Positions 11,947 through 26,900 of a stretch of 64,000 nt of DNA are shown in pieces. Origin of the DNA: Acanthaster planci. Lineage: Eukaryota > Echinodermata > Asteroidea > Valvatida > Acanthasteridae. Location: positions 1,534,964 to 1,598,963 of the forward strand of contig NW_019091374.1 in assembly GCF_001949145.1 (NCBI RefSeq), read 5' to 3'. The position numbers and the translations under genes were made by a program. The first letter of the stretch is position 1; every line of letters starts with the position of its first letter. The notes beneath the pieces were generated by a model that was given only the letters and a program-made list of their open reading frames with translations, ran no database searches and was not told the origin of the DNA.

Positions 11947-14900
11947 CTATGGGAATGAGGGTATGGACAAAACAGATGGAGAAGAGCATAGAAAAAGGAT
12001 CAGATTAGAAGTGTCGCTTGTTTTTTTTTTGGGGGGGGGTTAGTTACAGTTATGGTAGGCTAAATCACATAAGAGGTTGCAAAACATAAAAATCAAGCGC
12101 TTGTGTAAGGCATGCCATGCATGCAAGACACAAAATAAAATGATAAAAAAACAACTACAAAGTAATCAATTAAGAACACAAAATAGAAGTACAAAGTACA
12201 TGTAGCTATTGACATACATAAGTTATAAAGTGTACATGTACATGTACATGTATGTTGAAGTAACTGTGGAAGTTTTCAAAGGGTTTGAATGGAGATGTCA
12301 AGACTCGGTGGGTGAAACTATTAAGAGATTTCAGTCAGTTTGAGCCATCTTCTTCTGCCAAAGACAAGAGAGAACGGTTCCTCTACAACAGAAGACAATA
12401 GCAAACTGATCGGAACATTGGGTTCTCGTCGCTTCTTAAACTTTCTTTCCACTCAGTGACTTATACATCTTTCAGAAATATTTCTATGCCTGCAAGAACT
12501 TTAACAAACACGGGCACACGATGGCCTAGAACAGGCTCTGGTGACTTGTGACTCAACTTCACAGAGTGGGTCACTTCTACATGTGCATTCCAAAAAATGA
12601 GTTCTGGACATTATATCAAAATATGAATTTAAAATGAGTGGGGAAAATGCAATTAGAGTAGGCCCATCTATGGTTGGCAACAAACAGTGAAGTTCCCTAA
12701 GATTTGTAATACAAAAAGAACCAAACTGTTACAATAAATCAGTTCAACGAGTCAGAGTTGGGTCTCTTTACTCTCTTGGTAAACACACTGAATTCAAACT
12801 ACCGATGAGATGGGTGAATAGAGCTTCTCATGTCATAAACGTGACCTGCTCTGCAAACATGAATATTGAGTCACCAGAGCCACTTTTGAGTTTCACTTTA
12901 CGTTTGACTGAGGAATTTGAGCCCTTTCTTTTGATGTGTCACTCTGCTTCGCATGATGAAAAAGGATGTTGTGTAGATGTAAAAATGTTGAGGATTCCTA
13001 TTGCTGAAACGGTGTGCAATATTCTTTCAAAGGCATTTAACTCAAAAGTGGCTCTGGCGACATGTGATTCATTTTTGTAGAGCGGGTCACAAATATTCCC
13101 TGTTAACCCTAACTGTGAAATGAAACCAAACCAAAGCAAACGGTAAAACCAAACAGCCAGGGACTTCATGATGCGTTAGGTACACTAAGAAAAAAACCAC
13201 AGAGCACTTACATGTACGTACGCAGTAACAGAAATGTTAATATGTTACTGGGGGACAAATCATGTCTTGCACTGGAAATTTAAGAAAAGTAAACTTGATG
13301 GGAAAAGTCAAAAAAAAAAAAAAGAAGAAGTGGGAACCTCTTCACCATACACCACATGTAAAAATAATGTCCACTTTATGAAATTCAAGACAAAGCAGTA
13401 AAAATGCTCAGCCATGTTAGGAGCAAATTCTTTGATACAAAACAAAAACCCTCTCCAAAGCTTCTTCAAAACAAAGCAGAAACCAAATGCTGTAAAGTGG
13501 GTTCAGTAGTAACATGCTTAATCTGGGAAAGTCTAAGATAAATTATGCTGACAAAGGGAGAAACAACTCTGAAAAATAAGTGTTGACGGTTCCAATTTCT
13601 ATGGCAATTTGTCTTTCCATTGGACGTTGGGTTTTCTGGATTGGAGTTGAATTCCAGTGGGTCACAACTCAATCCAAAGTCACAATACAACTTTTGTCTT
13701 GGTGAGAGTTCATTTAAATCGACTGTGATACAGAGTGGACAACTTGGAAGTCAATGCAGTGGTCAATGTAATTATCTCTGGCTCACACAATACAAGAATA
13801 TCTGTATAAATAATGAATAAACTAATGCCCTTATGTACGGATGTGGGGGACTTTGTGGCTGGATTGGAGGTTTCTTTGGAGATGATCTGCCACTGCTGGC
13901 TGTCACGGCTTCTGTGGAATGATTTCAAGAAAATCTGTGGCAACAGAAGATTACCTCCAAGAAATCCATGCACTTACGTATAATCTGCCACAGCATCCGG
14001 ATGATTTTTTAAAAGCAGCCTGGGGCTATCACAGTTCAGAGAATACATCTCACAGATTTTTGGACTGAACCGAATTCTTTACATGAACTGAATGGAGAAA
14101 TTCAGTGTTGGACTTCCATCAACACACTTCCATCGACACTCCCAGATCCCCTCCACACCACTTGTAGGTTAACTCTGAGGTACATTTCTGCTAATTGCTG
14201 GGACAGCAATACTAGCATGCATGACCTCAATAACTCTGCCGTCTTGATCTTACTAAGTGATTCTCAGCTGTGTTCAAACAAGCCAGGCATTCATCCTTCT
14301 TCAATCGAATATACCCCTTTTAGAACCCATAAATGCCGGCATGAAATGCAACTTGACGATCGGAAAAAGAAACTAATTAGAAACCTTGGTTCAACCGAAT
14401 GGCCTCTACGCACCAGTCGTTTTTTTAAATTTCTTAATTAATAAAAAATTTACGGCCATAAATTTGCCGTCAACTCCCATTTTTGCCTACCTCTGTTCAT
14501 GCTGAACAGCCTAGTTTAGTCGGGGCATGGAGCTATCAAACACAAGGAGTCAGCACATACAGAGATCAGAAGGGTCAATGATGGCCACCGCAAGCCCTGC
14601 ACGTGCTGCAAGGACAAAACAAATTCCACGCCGCTTACGGGCTACAAGGAATGCTCGAAAAAGGGTGCAGACCACTAATTCAAGTGAGAATTTTTGACCA
14701 GCTCATTAGCATTAAAAATGCCCCCACAGTATCTTTGGAAAAAGGAGATTGTTTGGCCCCCAAAATGGTGAGATTGTGTAAAAAAATCCTTGCCAGGATC
14801 AANNNNNNNNNNNNNNNNNNNNNNNNNNNNNNNNNNNNNNNNNNNNNNNNNNNNNNNNNNNNNNNNNNNNNNNNNNGGGGGGTGATTTTGTTTTGTGGGA

Positions 14901-17900
14901 ATAGTTAAAAATGTAATTGGTTAGACCATAAACAATTGAAAAGAAATTGAAAGATAAGTGACCAGACAAGAATTTAATTTGTACTTCAGAAATCTCAGGG
15001 ATGTTGGCATGCATGCTATTGGGCCCTGAACGGTGCTGATTTTACACTGTTTTCAATGGGGCTTGAATTAGTGGACTGGATCCTGAAGTTGCATTTGCAA
15101 AGGATCATGGGTACCACGCATGCGTGTCTGTAAAACTTCCACATGTTCAATATGGCCGCCTTGAGACGGAAACCATCGTCATCAGAGACTTAAATTTCAA
15201 TAATTTTAGTGATTGTTCTGATATTCCAATGACAATGAATGTCTGGTTACATCTTTACATCCCCAAAACGTCTCTCTTAACAATATACAGAATTAATAAC
15301 TAAAACAAACTCTCCAAAAAATGTGCACAAGAAAACTGAGCGAATGTAGCTTGTCCAGAGGAAAATAAACACACACAAAAAAAGGAAGATTCATTGTCCT
15401 TTCTGTCATTGTCCACAACTGTCTCGGCATGAAACCTCCCCACGTTGTCAAATGCCTTTCTGCAGCATGTTTCCACCTTCTTTTAATCATAGGAACCACT
15501 AGGAGGGCGACTTATGATATAAATAATGCAGTCAATATTTTGGGTATTTGTTCTCTACAGCCGAAAATGCAAAATGTCATAGCTGACTTTAAAAACGTCC
15601 GACTTTTGCCAAATAACCCACCGCCGATTTGGAATTTTTGAGCGCATCTGCGGAGATCACTCGCTGACTCCTGAGGACTACGGAAGAGAACTGCGCATCC
15701 TCTCCGTGCATCTTTTCCACCATTTATTTACACCAGTATGCTGCAGTGAAACACGGCAAGTGTTTGGGTTACCAGCTACATGTACCTGGCAGTGGCGATC
15801 ATTGTGTACAAAGAATGTCTGGGGTCTTCAACACTGGGGTCGGTAACTGGGCCTTGCCTGTGGAGCCGACCGGAGCAGTTGATCAGATTAAGGTCTGCGG
15901 GGACTTTGTCCTACTCCTTGTGTGTAATAACAGCTCCATGCTCTGGCCACGTCCCATGGGAACGTGTATAAACAACACCACAACGTGGCCCCATGGGAAA
16001 ATTTACACAGCTGAAGCCAAGGCTTGCCAGGGCTTGTCCTATGTCTGGCGGGCCAGTGGCACTCTCTGATGTGTCAGAGTCATTGATTGGCTGTTGGGAG
16101 AGGAGAGGAATGGGGGGGGGGCTTGGTCCCTGGGGACTCCCCCCTTCAAATTCAGCGGGACTGAAAATAAAAGTATCCTGGCCTTACCCTGACCTCTTTA
16201 TGCAGTTTTTGAATTAATTGTTGTAGCCCTAGGCTGGAATACACCAATGGAGCAATTTAAATACCATTAAAAAAAGGACAGATTTTTTTAAAATCCCCAT
16301 ACACAGACCGGCCTTGCAGGTAGAGGCCGTTTGTGACTTAATAATGAATAAATTACACCAATGTTTTGCAAGGTCAAGAAATTTTTCGCGAGTTGTGTCA
16401 AAGAGGTCCATTCTATATCCGCAAAGCATGTCAGTCACATGTTCAGCGTTAGCCTGAAAGCAGTGGTGCCTATTGCAAAAAGTATGGGCAAGCAAAGCAC
16501 GTACATGGACATACCGAGTCCCAGCATGAAACCGTGCATGTTGGGAGTTGGATTACAGACCTGACCTTAAACATTACTGACGTACCCTATTCCGGTAAAA
16601 AATATGAGAACTTGGGACCATTAGTGCCATACACAACTTTCTACTCTCCTTTCTATTTGACATCACGGGTCGGGAAAAAGTACATTAAAACAATAGAACA
16701 TTTCCATGGTTTACTTGACACTAGAGGGCACTGTTAATGCGATGCCATTTGAGGAATATGTGTGTTGCGGGGACTCTGTTCAAACTGTGAACTTGCTCAT
16801 CGAACTGTGTCTTTGGGGAAACACTGCTCGCCGCACTCCAAGAAAGACAAGACCCCTGACAATTCTGGCAACTCTCAGTACTGAACTGGCTGTGGGTTAT
16901 TCCTCCGGATGACGCCACACTTTTCCTCAGAGAGAAACCATGAAAAACTGCAATAAAATTACTATTAATTTGCAGGGAACTTAATTACTTAAGTTTCCTT
17001 GAAAGGGAACTTCTTCATTAACCTGGCTGGCCCAGGTAACAGAGCCTGGGGCTGCACTCCCTTGACTTTTCTCTGATATCATCCCAAGTTCCTGTGACTT
17101 TCTTCATGTTTTTTGATACTGAAAAATGTGAACAAAATGTGACATACCCATAATCTCTAAATACCACGTTTTCTAAGACACATCAGGTACAAAATGTAGA
17201 CCTTCCAACCGACATGCTCAAAGCATGTGGGCTGGCACACGTGAGGCCATGAACTTTAATCAGCCGTAACAACAAAGCCATAATGTTAGATTGAACAGAA
17301 ACTTCATAGACACTTCACTTTGCATGCCTGCCAAGTTTCAAAAGAACTGAGCATTTGGCAGCCGAGTTCTTGGGGGTCCACCCCTGGCTGTTAGATGGTC
17401 CAAAAAAGCTGTGCTCTCTTAGGGTTAAAATGCCGCTGATGTACCATTCTGCATGCAGATGTGAAAATTAACAAGTAACTTTAAAGCAAGACATGCGTCT
17501 CGGTGCATGCTCGTGCATTGCAGATTGGGAAAGATGGCAGTGGTGTGTGTGTGGGTGCGCTAACCTCAAATACCTAGTGTGGACTTATGAACAAAAGGTG
17601 TTCGCACGATGCTGGGAGGGAAGACATTGTCTGGACATACCCATATCAACAAGACATTTCCCCGTCTCTAAGAAGTGGCTTTTGGGGATAGGGTTCAGGG
17701 TTATTATCACACATGCAAGGGATTCAGTCCACGAAACCATACAAAAGAAAAATCCAGCTTTGAAAATAAAAAGAAATGTCCACACTGAGTATGGGAGGTA
17801 AGCGCGGTATGTGAGTGTGTGTGGTTTTTTAAATTTTTACCTGAATAGTAATGACTTCTGTCTGATTGGCTTGTTGGTTAGAAATTAGCCTAAGCTGCTC

Positions 17901-20900
17901 GGATGCACTTTTCCCTGCAGCGGGGGAAATGATTTGTGTTATTTCCAAGTTGTTGGGTGCCTGTGTGGTCGAAGCCATTGTAATCTGTAGGGAGGGAGAG
18001 TTAGAGATTTAAGTTGCCGCTGTCAATGACAAACAAAAATGTCTTCAATTATTTTCCAAGCACTTGCGAAGCGAACTCATGACTGCGTTCAATTTGACGC
18101 TGACAACTGATGTGACTTCTCAAGTTTACCAGCAAATACCTTCCTAATGCTCACCGAGGACAGGACTTTCAAGTGTGGAGGAAATTATTTTCCTGCTGTT
18201 TTTTATAAAATGAGGAATCCCATCAGGGTGTGAACTGGCAGCAAGAATACCCTGAGATGTGTGAGTCTTACGGTTAATGCAAGTGACTGGTAGCCCCACT
18301 CTTGCAGTGTGGGAATGCCAAGTGTCAATAACAATTAGGAGAAACCTTTGCATTTCAAATGTTACTGGTTCTTTTATGTGCAAATTCTTGTGCTGGTCCT
18401 AAGCACCATGGAAGTACATGTACACAGATACTTAAACAGTCCATGCAATACAAAACATTTCATTTGAACCCTGGAAAAAGCACATTTTTGGTGAATTACT
18501 GTAATTGGATTTTCAATTGTTCTGTTATTTTACGAGGCACTATGATACGCTTTTGGTTTTCATGCTGATGCAAAGTTCCAGATTCATGAGTGAAACTGTG
18601 ATGCCCTCCCGGGCTGAAACCTTAATGTTTTACTGATTTGTGCACAAACTACAATTTTTGATGGTTTGCTGTCTTAAAATTCCTGATATACATGTACACA
18701 CTGCAATAAGCCAACAAGATAATAAGTTTGGCTAATGCTGAATGTTAAAAAACAGAGCACTGCCCAAAACTCTCTGCCCCAAAAGACTGTAAAATACATA
18801 CATTTCACAGAATGAAAAATGTTTTAACATGCACACACAAAAAAAGTGTTGGTAAACATTTCACCCCACGGACCTGTCAACTTGGAGACCTAAACAAAAA
18901 AAACTAGAAAAAGTGAAATGAAATACACACAGTCAAATGCAACACTACAGCCTAAATGAACACTGAACATTAAAAAAGACATTTACTGTACATAATAACT
19001 AGCACCACTGAATGGAAAACAGACTCGCGTGTTAAAGACAGATTTAAACACAATACAGACAGTAATACACATGCCTATATGCTTAGAACTGAATTTATAC
19101 ATGTCTGCTTAAAACAATGAGATTTTAAACCAGAGGTTAGACTTCCTGTTAAACATGTTAATTAAAGTAACATAAGTATTTTGCCCCCCGGAACATTCAT
19201 GTACGATGTCCATGTGAATGGAATACGTGTCCTTTTTTGGCAAGTACAGATTTGTATACTTTATTTTGATCAGGTTACATACATGTACATGTTGTACACG
19301 TTCACAACTGGTACATGTCCATTTTTTGTCAGAAAGACATGTACATGTACATGTAGGGTACATGTACTACGTCTATTTTTTGGGCCAGAATGCACTGACA
19401 TGCGTGTCCTGAACTGTACAAAAGCCAGGAAAAAAAGCTTAATAACCAAATGTCAGATTTCGAAGGAACTCCCACACAGAGAAATCTTTTCAAAATTGTC
19501 CGTATCATTTCTTCAGAATTGTGTAAACCAGAAGCAGCATAAACTTCCAACTGTAGCTAGACGGATACGATTCTCTTTCCCATAATTACAAATTCAATTG
19601 TTAACAAGCAAACACGCCACAACTCTGAACAGCTGGGCATGGCGAGTGATAACTCTGGATTCAAAAGAGTTGATCTGACTCTAGAATTGACAGTCCAGGC
19701 AATTCGTGTATTCGTAGCAGATGGGGTATCAGCATGTGATTAGACAATGGTCAGGGGGGTTGGAAAAAACAACAGAATAAACAAATTGACGTTTGCCGGC
19801 AGCACATTGTTCCCAGATTAAAATGACAAATTATGTCAAAATACGATAGGCCTGTACTTTTCCTCCTAAACTGTTTGTGAGCACACTGCACATCTGTTTG
19901 AACTGCTGTGACTAGCTTGTATTTTCATTGATTACTCAACCATGTACTATATGTGTACGGCATGTACCATACATGCAAATGACATACTCTCTGGGCTTTT
20001 CTGATTAAAAAAGACCAGATTTTTATTGAGTTTCAAATCTTCCAGCATAATCTGAGGTGTGACCTTTTAAGGTAAGTCATCCAATTATAGAAATGAAATT
20101 GCCCTCAATAAAGTAACACATTGTTGTCAGTTTCAAAGAGTTGGACTCCGGGCCTGTCACTCTTTGCGCTTGAGTATTGATGTATTGCTTTTATACAGGT
20201 ATGACGCTAATTGAATGCACAGCTGTCATATTTGAACCAAAGCCAGACAAAAAGGTAAATTGTGTTTGGCATTGTCAAGCGAGTACATGAACCGGTATCT
20301 ACAGAAAGCCAGCCAGAAGTCACACAGATCAACCCTTTTTGCTTCTAATCTTTTGGTCTTCAGAGTTTATCATAATTCAACTCCCACAGATGGTCTTCCA
20401 TTTTTTGCCTCCTCTCTTTCCGGGTTCCCAGAGGCAAACTTCTGAATGAAAGGATGTTTTTCCTCCTGGATGCCATTGCGACGCGCACCACAAATGGCTC
20501 TGTACACTCCTCTCACCGGTGCTCTTTTTGTTGTTATTCACAAGCCAACAGTGCTCTGATAGATGCACAGCTGCCTTCAACAATACCAGTGAGCCACTGA
20601 ACTCTGTCAGCCAAAAGCTGCGCTGGGGAAGACCAAACGTTAACAACTCATGCAAATCGACGAACCAAAAAAATTGGACAATGGCCCACTTGCTGTGCTG
20701 GGAACAACATTTTGACCAAACAGGACACCAAAGTGTCAAGGCCGAGCAAATCTGGCAGAAATAAACATTTTGGTGGAGAGGCACATGGCGCACACACAAG
20801 TTTGTTCCTGAAAAGGTTGATGAACGAGAATGGCTGATTCATGGTGAATTTGTCATACACGTTGACAATTCAACAATGAACTGAAAAGGTTCAGGGTAAA

Positions 20901-23900
20901 CTAGTCTGGGCTCATATTTCCAAAAAAATTGCAGGCTGGAAAAGTGGTGCATGGGACTGTACCTGTACATTCTGAAGATCTATTTATGGAATTGCCTAGT
21001 CATGCTAAATCAATATTAGACAATCAACAGAATTGGTCGCCATTTGAAGACTAAGTCCAACAACAAGAGAAGAAAAGAAAGGTTTTAACTGACATGAAAT
21101 GTCCTGTTCATTAAGGTTCAACAAGGTCATACATTAAATGAAAATTCACTGACGCCAATGTAATGCTATCAGTTTAACATACATGTACAATCTGTATTCC
21201 ATAGTAAGAAGTACTTTGCTATATTTTTTTAAAAAAGGAGTGTGCTTTCATTGCTTCTTCGAGGTTTCTACTGAGCATTTCATTTATTTTTCAACGATCT
21301 GGATCTCATTGTTCCTCTCGCAACCCACAATTTCAAGTATCTGATTGAAAACATGGAAAAACAATTCTACTTCTTTGTACATTCCAGAACAGAACTACTT
21401 GCAGATCAGACGGGTAACAGCAGAAAACAATAGGGCCTAGATTATTAACTTTTCAGACTTTTGTAACACGGTACTCAAGTTTTTCACTTCAGCCGGTGAG
21501 AGAAAATGACCCCTCCTGAGGGTCTGTACTGGTATGTAGTGCTTTACCCTGTTATCCAGGGGGCTGGCAAAATCAATCCCAGCATAAAAAGCTTGGGAAA
21601 ATATTGACAATCTAGGGCTATGCCCAATATCAGAATATTCATGAAAAGGAAGGGAAACTTTTGTTTCGTTTTAAGTGAGAAAAATTACATTGTGGAGGCT
21701 TGTTTCCAGTAGATTCAAATGAAAAGTGAGAGAAATCTCACGATTCAAAAAGTAAATTAATCACCAAAAAATTTAAAAGGAATAGAAATTGTCAACGGGG
21801 CAAGAAGTATTGTTCGTCTCTTAAATTTTGCTAAATCGTGGCTGGAAACACTCCTAGATGAGAAAAGCTATAATAGTGGTTATATGTACAATTGTGTGCA
21901 TTATTGCAACTGGTTTTGTACATGGTTTGTTTATCATCAATCTGCCTGTCAGTGTGACCGAATATTTGAATATCGAATTAGAGGTTGAATATTCGAATAG
22001 TGAATTATTCGAATTGACTCAGCCCTAACGATCGCCCACACCTTTATGTTGCTTTTGGTCCATAGTTTCACTATGGCTATGCCAATTTGAATGCTCTTAC
22101 TGGTATATTTGATCATTGACATTAATATATTCAAATATTTATTTTCAAAATCAATTGTTCAGAGGTGAAAATCAATGAAATAAAAAAGGGGAGAATACAT
22201 TATGTGGTTACAAAATTGGATTCTAAAAGCGTACTTCCAGATATGTAAGTAAATGTAAAGACAGCAGAATGCATGTGCCCATGTTCACACCAAATCTTAC
22301 TTTTCTTTGGAGTATTTCTTTTTATTTAATATACAAATATGTATTTTGTTTCTGTAATTGTAGGAACTTGGAACAGCTGACTATACAATTGAAATTGGTG
22401 TCAATTTGGAAAATTCAATCATTTGAATTGACTTAGCCTGAACTTTCACTTATGAAACTTAGGAATTATGCAATGCATCAATTCCTGTCAATTCACAAGT
22501 GGATCCTTTATAATGTCAAATTGACTAAATACACATCCAATGCAGAACAAGGCTGCACTATAAATAATGGAAAGTTCCATTCCTTCAGAAACCAAACTTG
22601 ATCACGAGAAATTTCTGTACTTCTGACACACAGGTTTTATTTAGATGATGCAGAAATTTAGTCAAGATTCATTCAAACATTGTATGAAAGCATCTCATGA
22701 ATTTTTCCATCATGATCCCTTCCAGTGACAGACGAAATATTACATTACACGCCTTGTGAAATGGAACATGCTGTTGCAGGACCTGTTAACAATGAATTGT
22801 TCCATACCATCTGTGACCTTAAGAAACTGTTCTTATCAACATCTCAGAAACAGTCCTCATGTGTACTCCAAAAAGTGATCTAGTGACTTTTGTGCCTTTT
22901 TCAGGGACGTGAGCCATGGACCAATATCCAACAAGAGTTGAAGTGTACCCTCACCAGCAAAGAACAGGCAGGATGGTACAAAGTTTTTCAACTTGGCTCG
23001 TGATCACAGACAGCTGACACAGAAAGACCATACCCTGGTGGCTTGTGAGTTGGTGGCAAATGCTCAGCATGTGCCATGCTAAGTGTGGAAGCAGTTTGTT
23101 TCCACCAAAGGACAGTCATTGTTATGTCCAAACATACTCTTGTTGGAAGCGGATAGCTGGCAAAGTGGGTTCAGTGAATTGTGTAAAGTCAGGTTAGACA
23201 AAGAGTTGATGGTCAAGTAACAAAACAAACCCCAAGCCCCCCCAAAGTCTCCGGTTTCTGGTCAGGGGCTGGATTCAGAAGTGGTGCGACAACGCTTTTT
23301 TCCCCAAGAAATGATGTAGATGTACATGCGTACGTCCTGCCACTACCAACACTGAAATAGAATGGCCCCCTCACTACTTCCTGTTGAAAAGCATATTAAA
23401 CTTGTAGATGCACATAAGACCACCTTGTTTGTCTGGTTCCCAGATGTAAATGTTTAATACAGAATTGACGTCATCTGAAAAAGAGTGCCCAACTAAATGT
23501 ATGGGGGCCTAGAGGAACTCCTTAACTGTACATATTACTCAACCGTACCCCATCTAAAACACATTAAAATTATGCAGTAGCAGGATTCCAGTCGATCAAG
23601 CAAGTTTGGTAGCTTTTGGACATAGTATATTATACCAAAATAAAACCTTTTTTATTTAGCGCGCACTGACCAGAAACTGGAGAGTTGGAGGTAAGTACTA
23701 GAAATGTTAGCACCAATTGTGGGGACAAACATTTGTCCCCATAACTTCATTAGTCCCAACAACATCAATAAATTTTAATACGAGTGAATTCCACATAATT
23801 ACAGAATAGGTATGTGTGAGGAAGGAATGGATACATACCTGCTGTGGTTTACTAGGTGCTTGCTGCACTTGTGTAGCGGTGTTCCCCAGTGAGCGCTGCT

Positions 23901-26900
23901 GGCACGTGTTGCGATGCTGGGACCAGTGGCTCTGCTGGCAGGGGTAGTCACAGTAGCTGGTGTTCCAGCAACAGAAGAACACAGCGTCCTTGCCGCAGTT
24001 GGCACACTATCGCAAAAGGTGAGAAAACAATACTGGTAATAATTCAGTTATAATTAATTCCTTAATGAAGTGCAGTTTGGTGTGACAGACCTGAAACATA
24101 ATGCTGTCACACTCTGTTTATGTGCACTTTCCCATGGGAGCTTGACGGATCGCATCCCACCTGGTTGCCATGGAAAAGCAAAGTGCGATGCCATTACTTT
24201 ACAGGTCACTTAGGTCCAAATGCACTACAGAATTATTTTCATCATGATAATTTTGCATTTATTATCTGCTTTACTGCCTTGATCTTCAACAGGGTAAAAA
24301 GTGCACACACAGAAAGTGTTTCATTACAGCTTTGACGACTGTACTGATGCGTGGCCACTATTCTCTTTCTGTAGATGACCAGCTAGCACATCCCCTCAAT
24401 TTACATGAACCTAAGGAAGATATTCTGATTGAGCGGCCATAGAAGAGGAATGATCACCAGGAAGATAATCTCCAACCTTGAATTTGCTTGAAAATTCTCC
24501 AGGCCTTTACATTCAGCTAGTCTGCGCCTTCATCAGCTAGGCTACTGTTTACAACACACCAGACAGAGGCATTATAACAATAACCACATCAAGATACTAT
24601 GACTTGTCTGGGCTTTTTAATATGTACAGTAGCAAAGTGAAAAATCACAAGGAAAAATCAAGAATCTTGGAGGTAGAAATCTAAATCTGATCTTTGGTCA
24701 AACTTACATGTACATTGTACACTTGTGAGTGGAGGGGGAACTCCTCAATTTCTACAGAAAGGATTCCAGTGGGTTTGTACATGAATTCCAAACAATATAA
24801 ATGCCTCATGTCTGGTCATTCTTGGAATTCTGACCTGTGAGCTGGGAGGTTGGGGAGGGATGCCCTTAACCCTATTCCTCTTCCCCATCAGTTCCTGTCA
24901 CCCCATCCCACCCCCCACCTCAATCCCCCGTGCTCTCACCCATTGCTTGGTCTTGGTCTTGCGGATCTCATCCTGCTTCTCAGCCTCCAATTGGTTCTTC
25001 AGATTCGCCAGGGCCACCCTGGTTTCCTCCTTCATGCACTCCCGCACCTCAGCCACGGCCAGATCTGAGAGAGGAAGTTGTAATATCTGATCAACTTTAA
25101 CCCTAAACGAGCTGGGAGTGTTGAATCCATGTACATTCTTCAAGATATCAATGCAATGCAAAACAGCACCTAGTTACATGTAGTTTCCCTACATGAGTTG
25201 TTTGGTGATTTGTGTTTCAAAAGCCCTATCCTTCCGAGTGATCCCCTGTTCACCACTTCTCAGGTTGCATTGTGTCATTGGGGCGAGATCCTTGGCTTAG
25301 GCTGGCTACATGGTGTTTCAGGTTTTATAGCCTCTGACTAGCACCCCTGAACAAGAATACTGACAAATGGGAAAAGCAGCCAACATTGGGCTGGAGAGCT
25401 CAGTTGGAAGAGCATCGGTACTGGTGCTCCGGAGACCACAGGTTCAAATCCCCCCCGGGGAACTTCTTGAGTACCTAGTCAGTTTGCCTAAATAGTTTGT
25501 TTGATGATAAATGTGGTCGAGTGTGATGAGTCATTTGAACATGATGTTATCAACATGGGACAAAACGATTTCAATTTTTCAATACAGGTAGACAACATAC
25601 CTGTATTTCAACTTTCCCATAGACAGAGCGCACAGCTTGAGCTGACTTGAAGGACTGAATTGCAAACCTCTCAAATATGCCTTTCTTATAAAGGATTACT
25701 TTATATGCATGTGCATGTTTCAGACAGATTGGTCAAAGGACGGTCCAAATGTCTCGTATGTCTACTCTTGGGGATGATCTGTGCCTGATGCATATACACA
25801 AACTTCATATCTGGACCCGTGATGGTTTAATCAGCATGAAGAGGTCAATGAAGCCACTGGCAGCCATCTTACTGTGCCAGATACAAAGGTAATACAAAAG
25901 CTTGCTCACCAGCCAAAATTTGTTCATGGCATCAATACTTACAACAGCAAGTGAGCCAATCATCACCTTTGTATTTGGCACAGTAAATAAAATGGCTGCC
26001 TGTGGCTTTATTCTGAACAAAGGCATGACAAGTCCAGATTTGTTTATGATGTCTGTGGGTGTACAACAGTACGAGTGTATGACGCCTCACTACAAAGACA
26101 TGACCAATGGAAGGAATCCCAAAATGTTCGGCAGTGGAGCTGACTGCCTGAACTTCCTTTCCAGTNNNNNNNNNNNNNNNNNNNNNNNNNNNNNNNNNNN
26201 NNNNNNNNNNNNNNNNNNNNNNNNNNNNNNNNNNNNNNNNNNNNNNNNNNNNNNNNNNNNNNNNNNNNNNNNNNNNNNNNNNNNNNNNNNNNNNNNNNNN
26301 NNNNNNNNNNNNNNNNNNNNNNNNNNNNNNNNNNNNNNNNNNNNNNNNNNNNNNNNNNNNNNNNNNNNNNNNNNNNNNNNNNNNNNNNNNNNNNNNNNNN
26401 NNNNNNNNNNNNNNNNNNNNNNNNNNNNNNNNNNNNNNNNNNNNNNNNNNNNNNNNNNNNNNNNNNNNNNNNNNNNNNNNNNNNNNNNNNNNNNNNNNNN
26501 NNNNNNNNNNNNNNNNNNNNNNNNNNNNNNNNNNNNNNNNNNNNNNNNNNNNNNNNNNNNNNNNNNNNNNNNNNNNNNNNNNNNNNNNNNNNNNNNNNNN
26601 NNNNNNNNNNNNNNNNNNNNNNNNNNNNNNNNNNNNNNNNNNNNNNNNNNNNNNNNNNNNNNNNNNNNNNNNNNNNNNNNNNNNNNNNNNNNNNNNNNNN
26701 NNNNNNGTATGACGCCTCACTACAAAGACGCGACCAATGGAAGGAATCCCAAAATGTTCGGCAGTGGAGCTGACAGCCTGAACTTCCTTTTTTCCCACTA
26801 CCCACCATGAATACACCAGACTTTTGGGCAATATGGCATCGTACAAAGCACACTGGCGTTACATTTTAATAGGCACCTGAATTACATGTACATGTTTTAT

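Larger units (their letters stand above)
11947..17840 (-). other. ZMYND8-like intron 15
   Basis: About 5.9 kb. It contains an ACATGTAC cluster near 12,229-12,252, a foldback element with a partial copy, an assembly gap, and a GC-richer patch around 15,100-15,720. That patch holds the palindrome CACGCATGCGTG (15,115-15,126) and a YY1-like ATGGCCGCC. No further exon was recognised. Confidence 0.6.
17985..23838 (-). other. ZMYND8-like intron 14
   Basis: About 5.9 kb. It contains a dense ACATGTAC cluster (about 19,190-19,375) and, at 23,246-23,686, a possible element with 20-bp inverted ends. Open frames here are short and unrecognised. No other exon was found. Confidence 0.6.

Noticed and set aside
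12805-13080. 91-codon plus-strand frame
   Set aside because: Lies almost wholly within the TGACC foldback element.
20377-20799. 140-codon minus-strand frame in intron 14
   Set aside because: No recognisable protein, no consensus splice sites in the ZMYND8 phase, and a composition like random translation.
25390-25451. Working tRNA gene
   Set aside because: Box A and box B are present but the acceptor stem does not pair; better explained as a SINE head.
25902-26853. Three overlapping 270-304 codon frames on both strands
   Set aside because: They are open only because they cross 541 unknown bases; the rest is foldback repeat.
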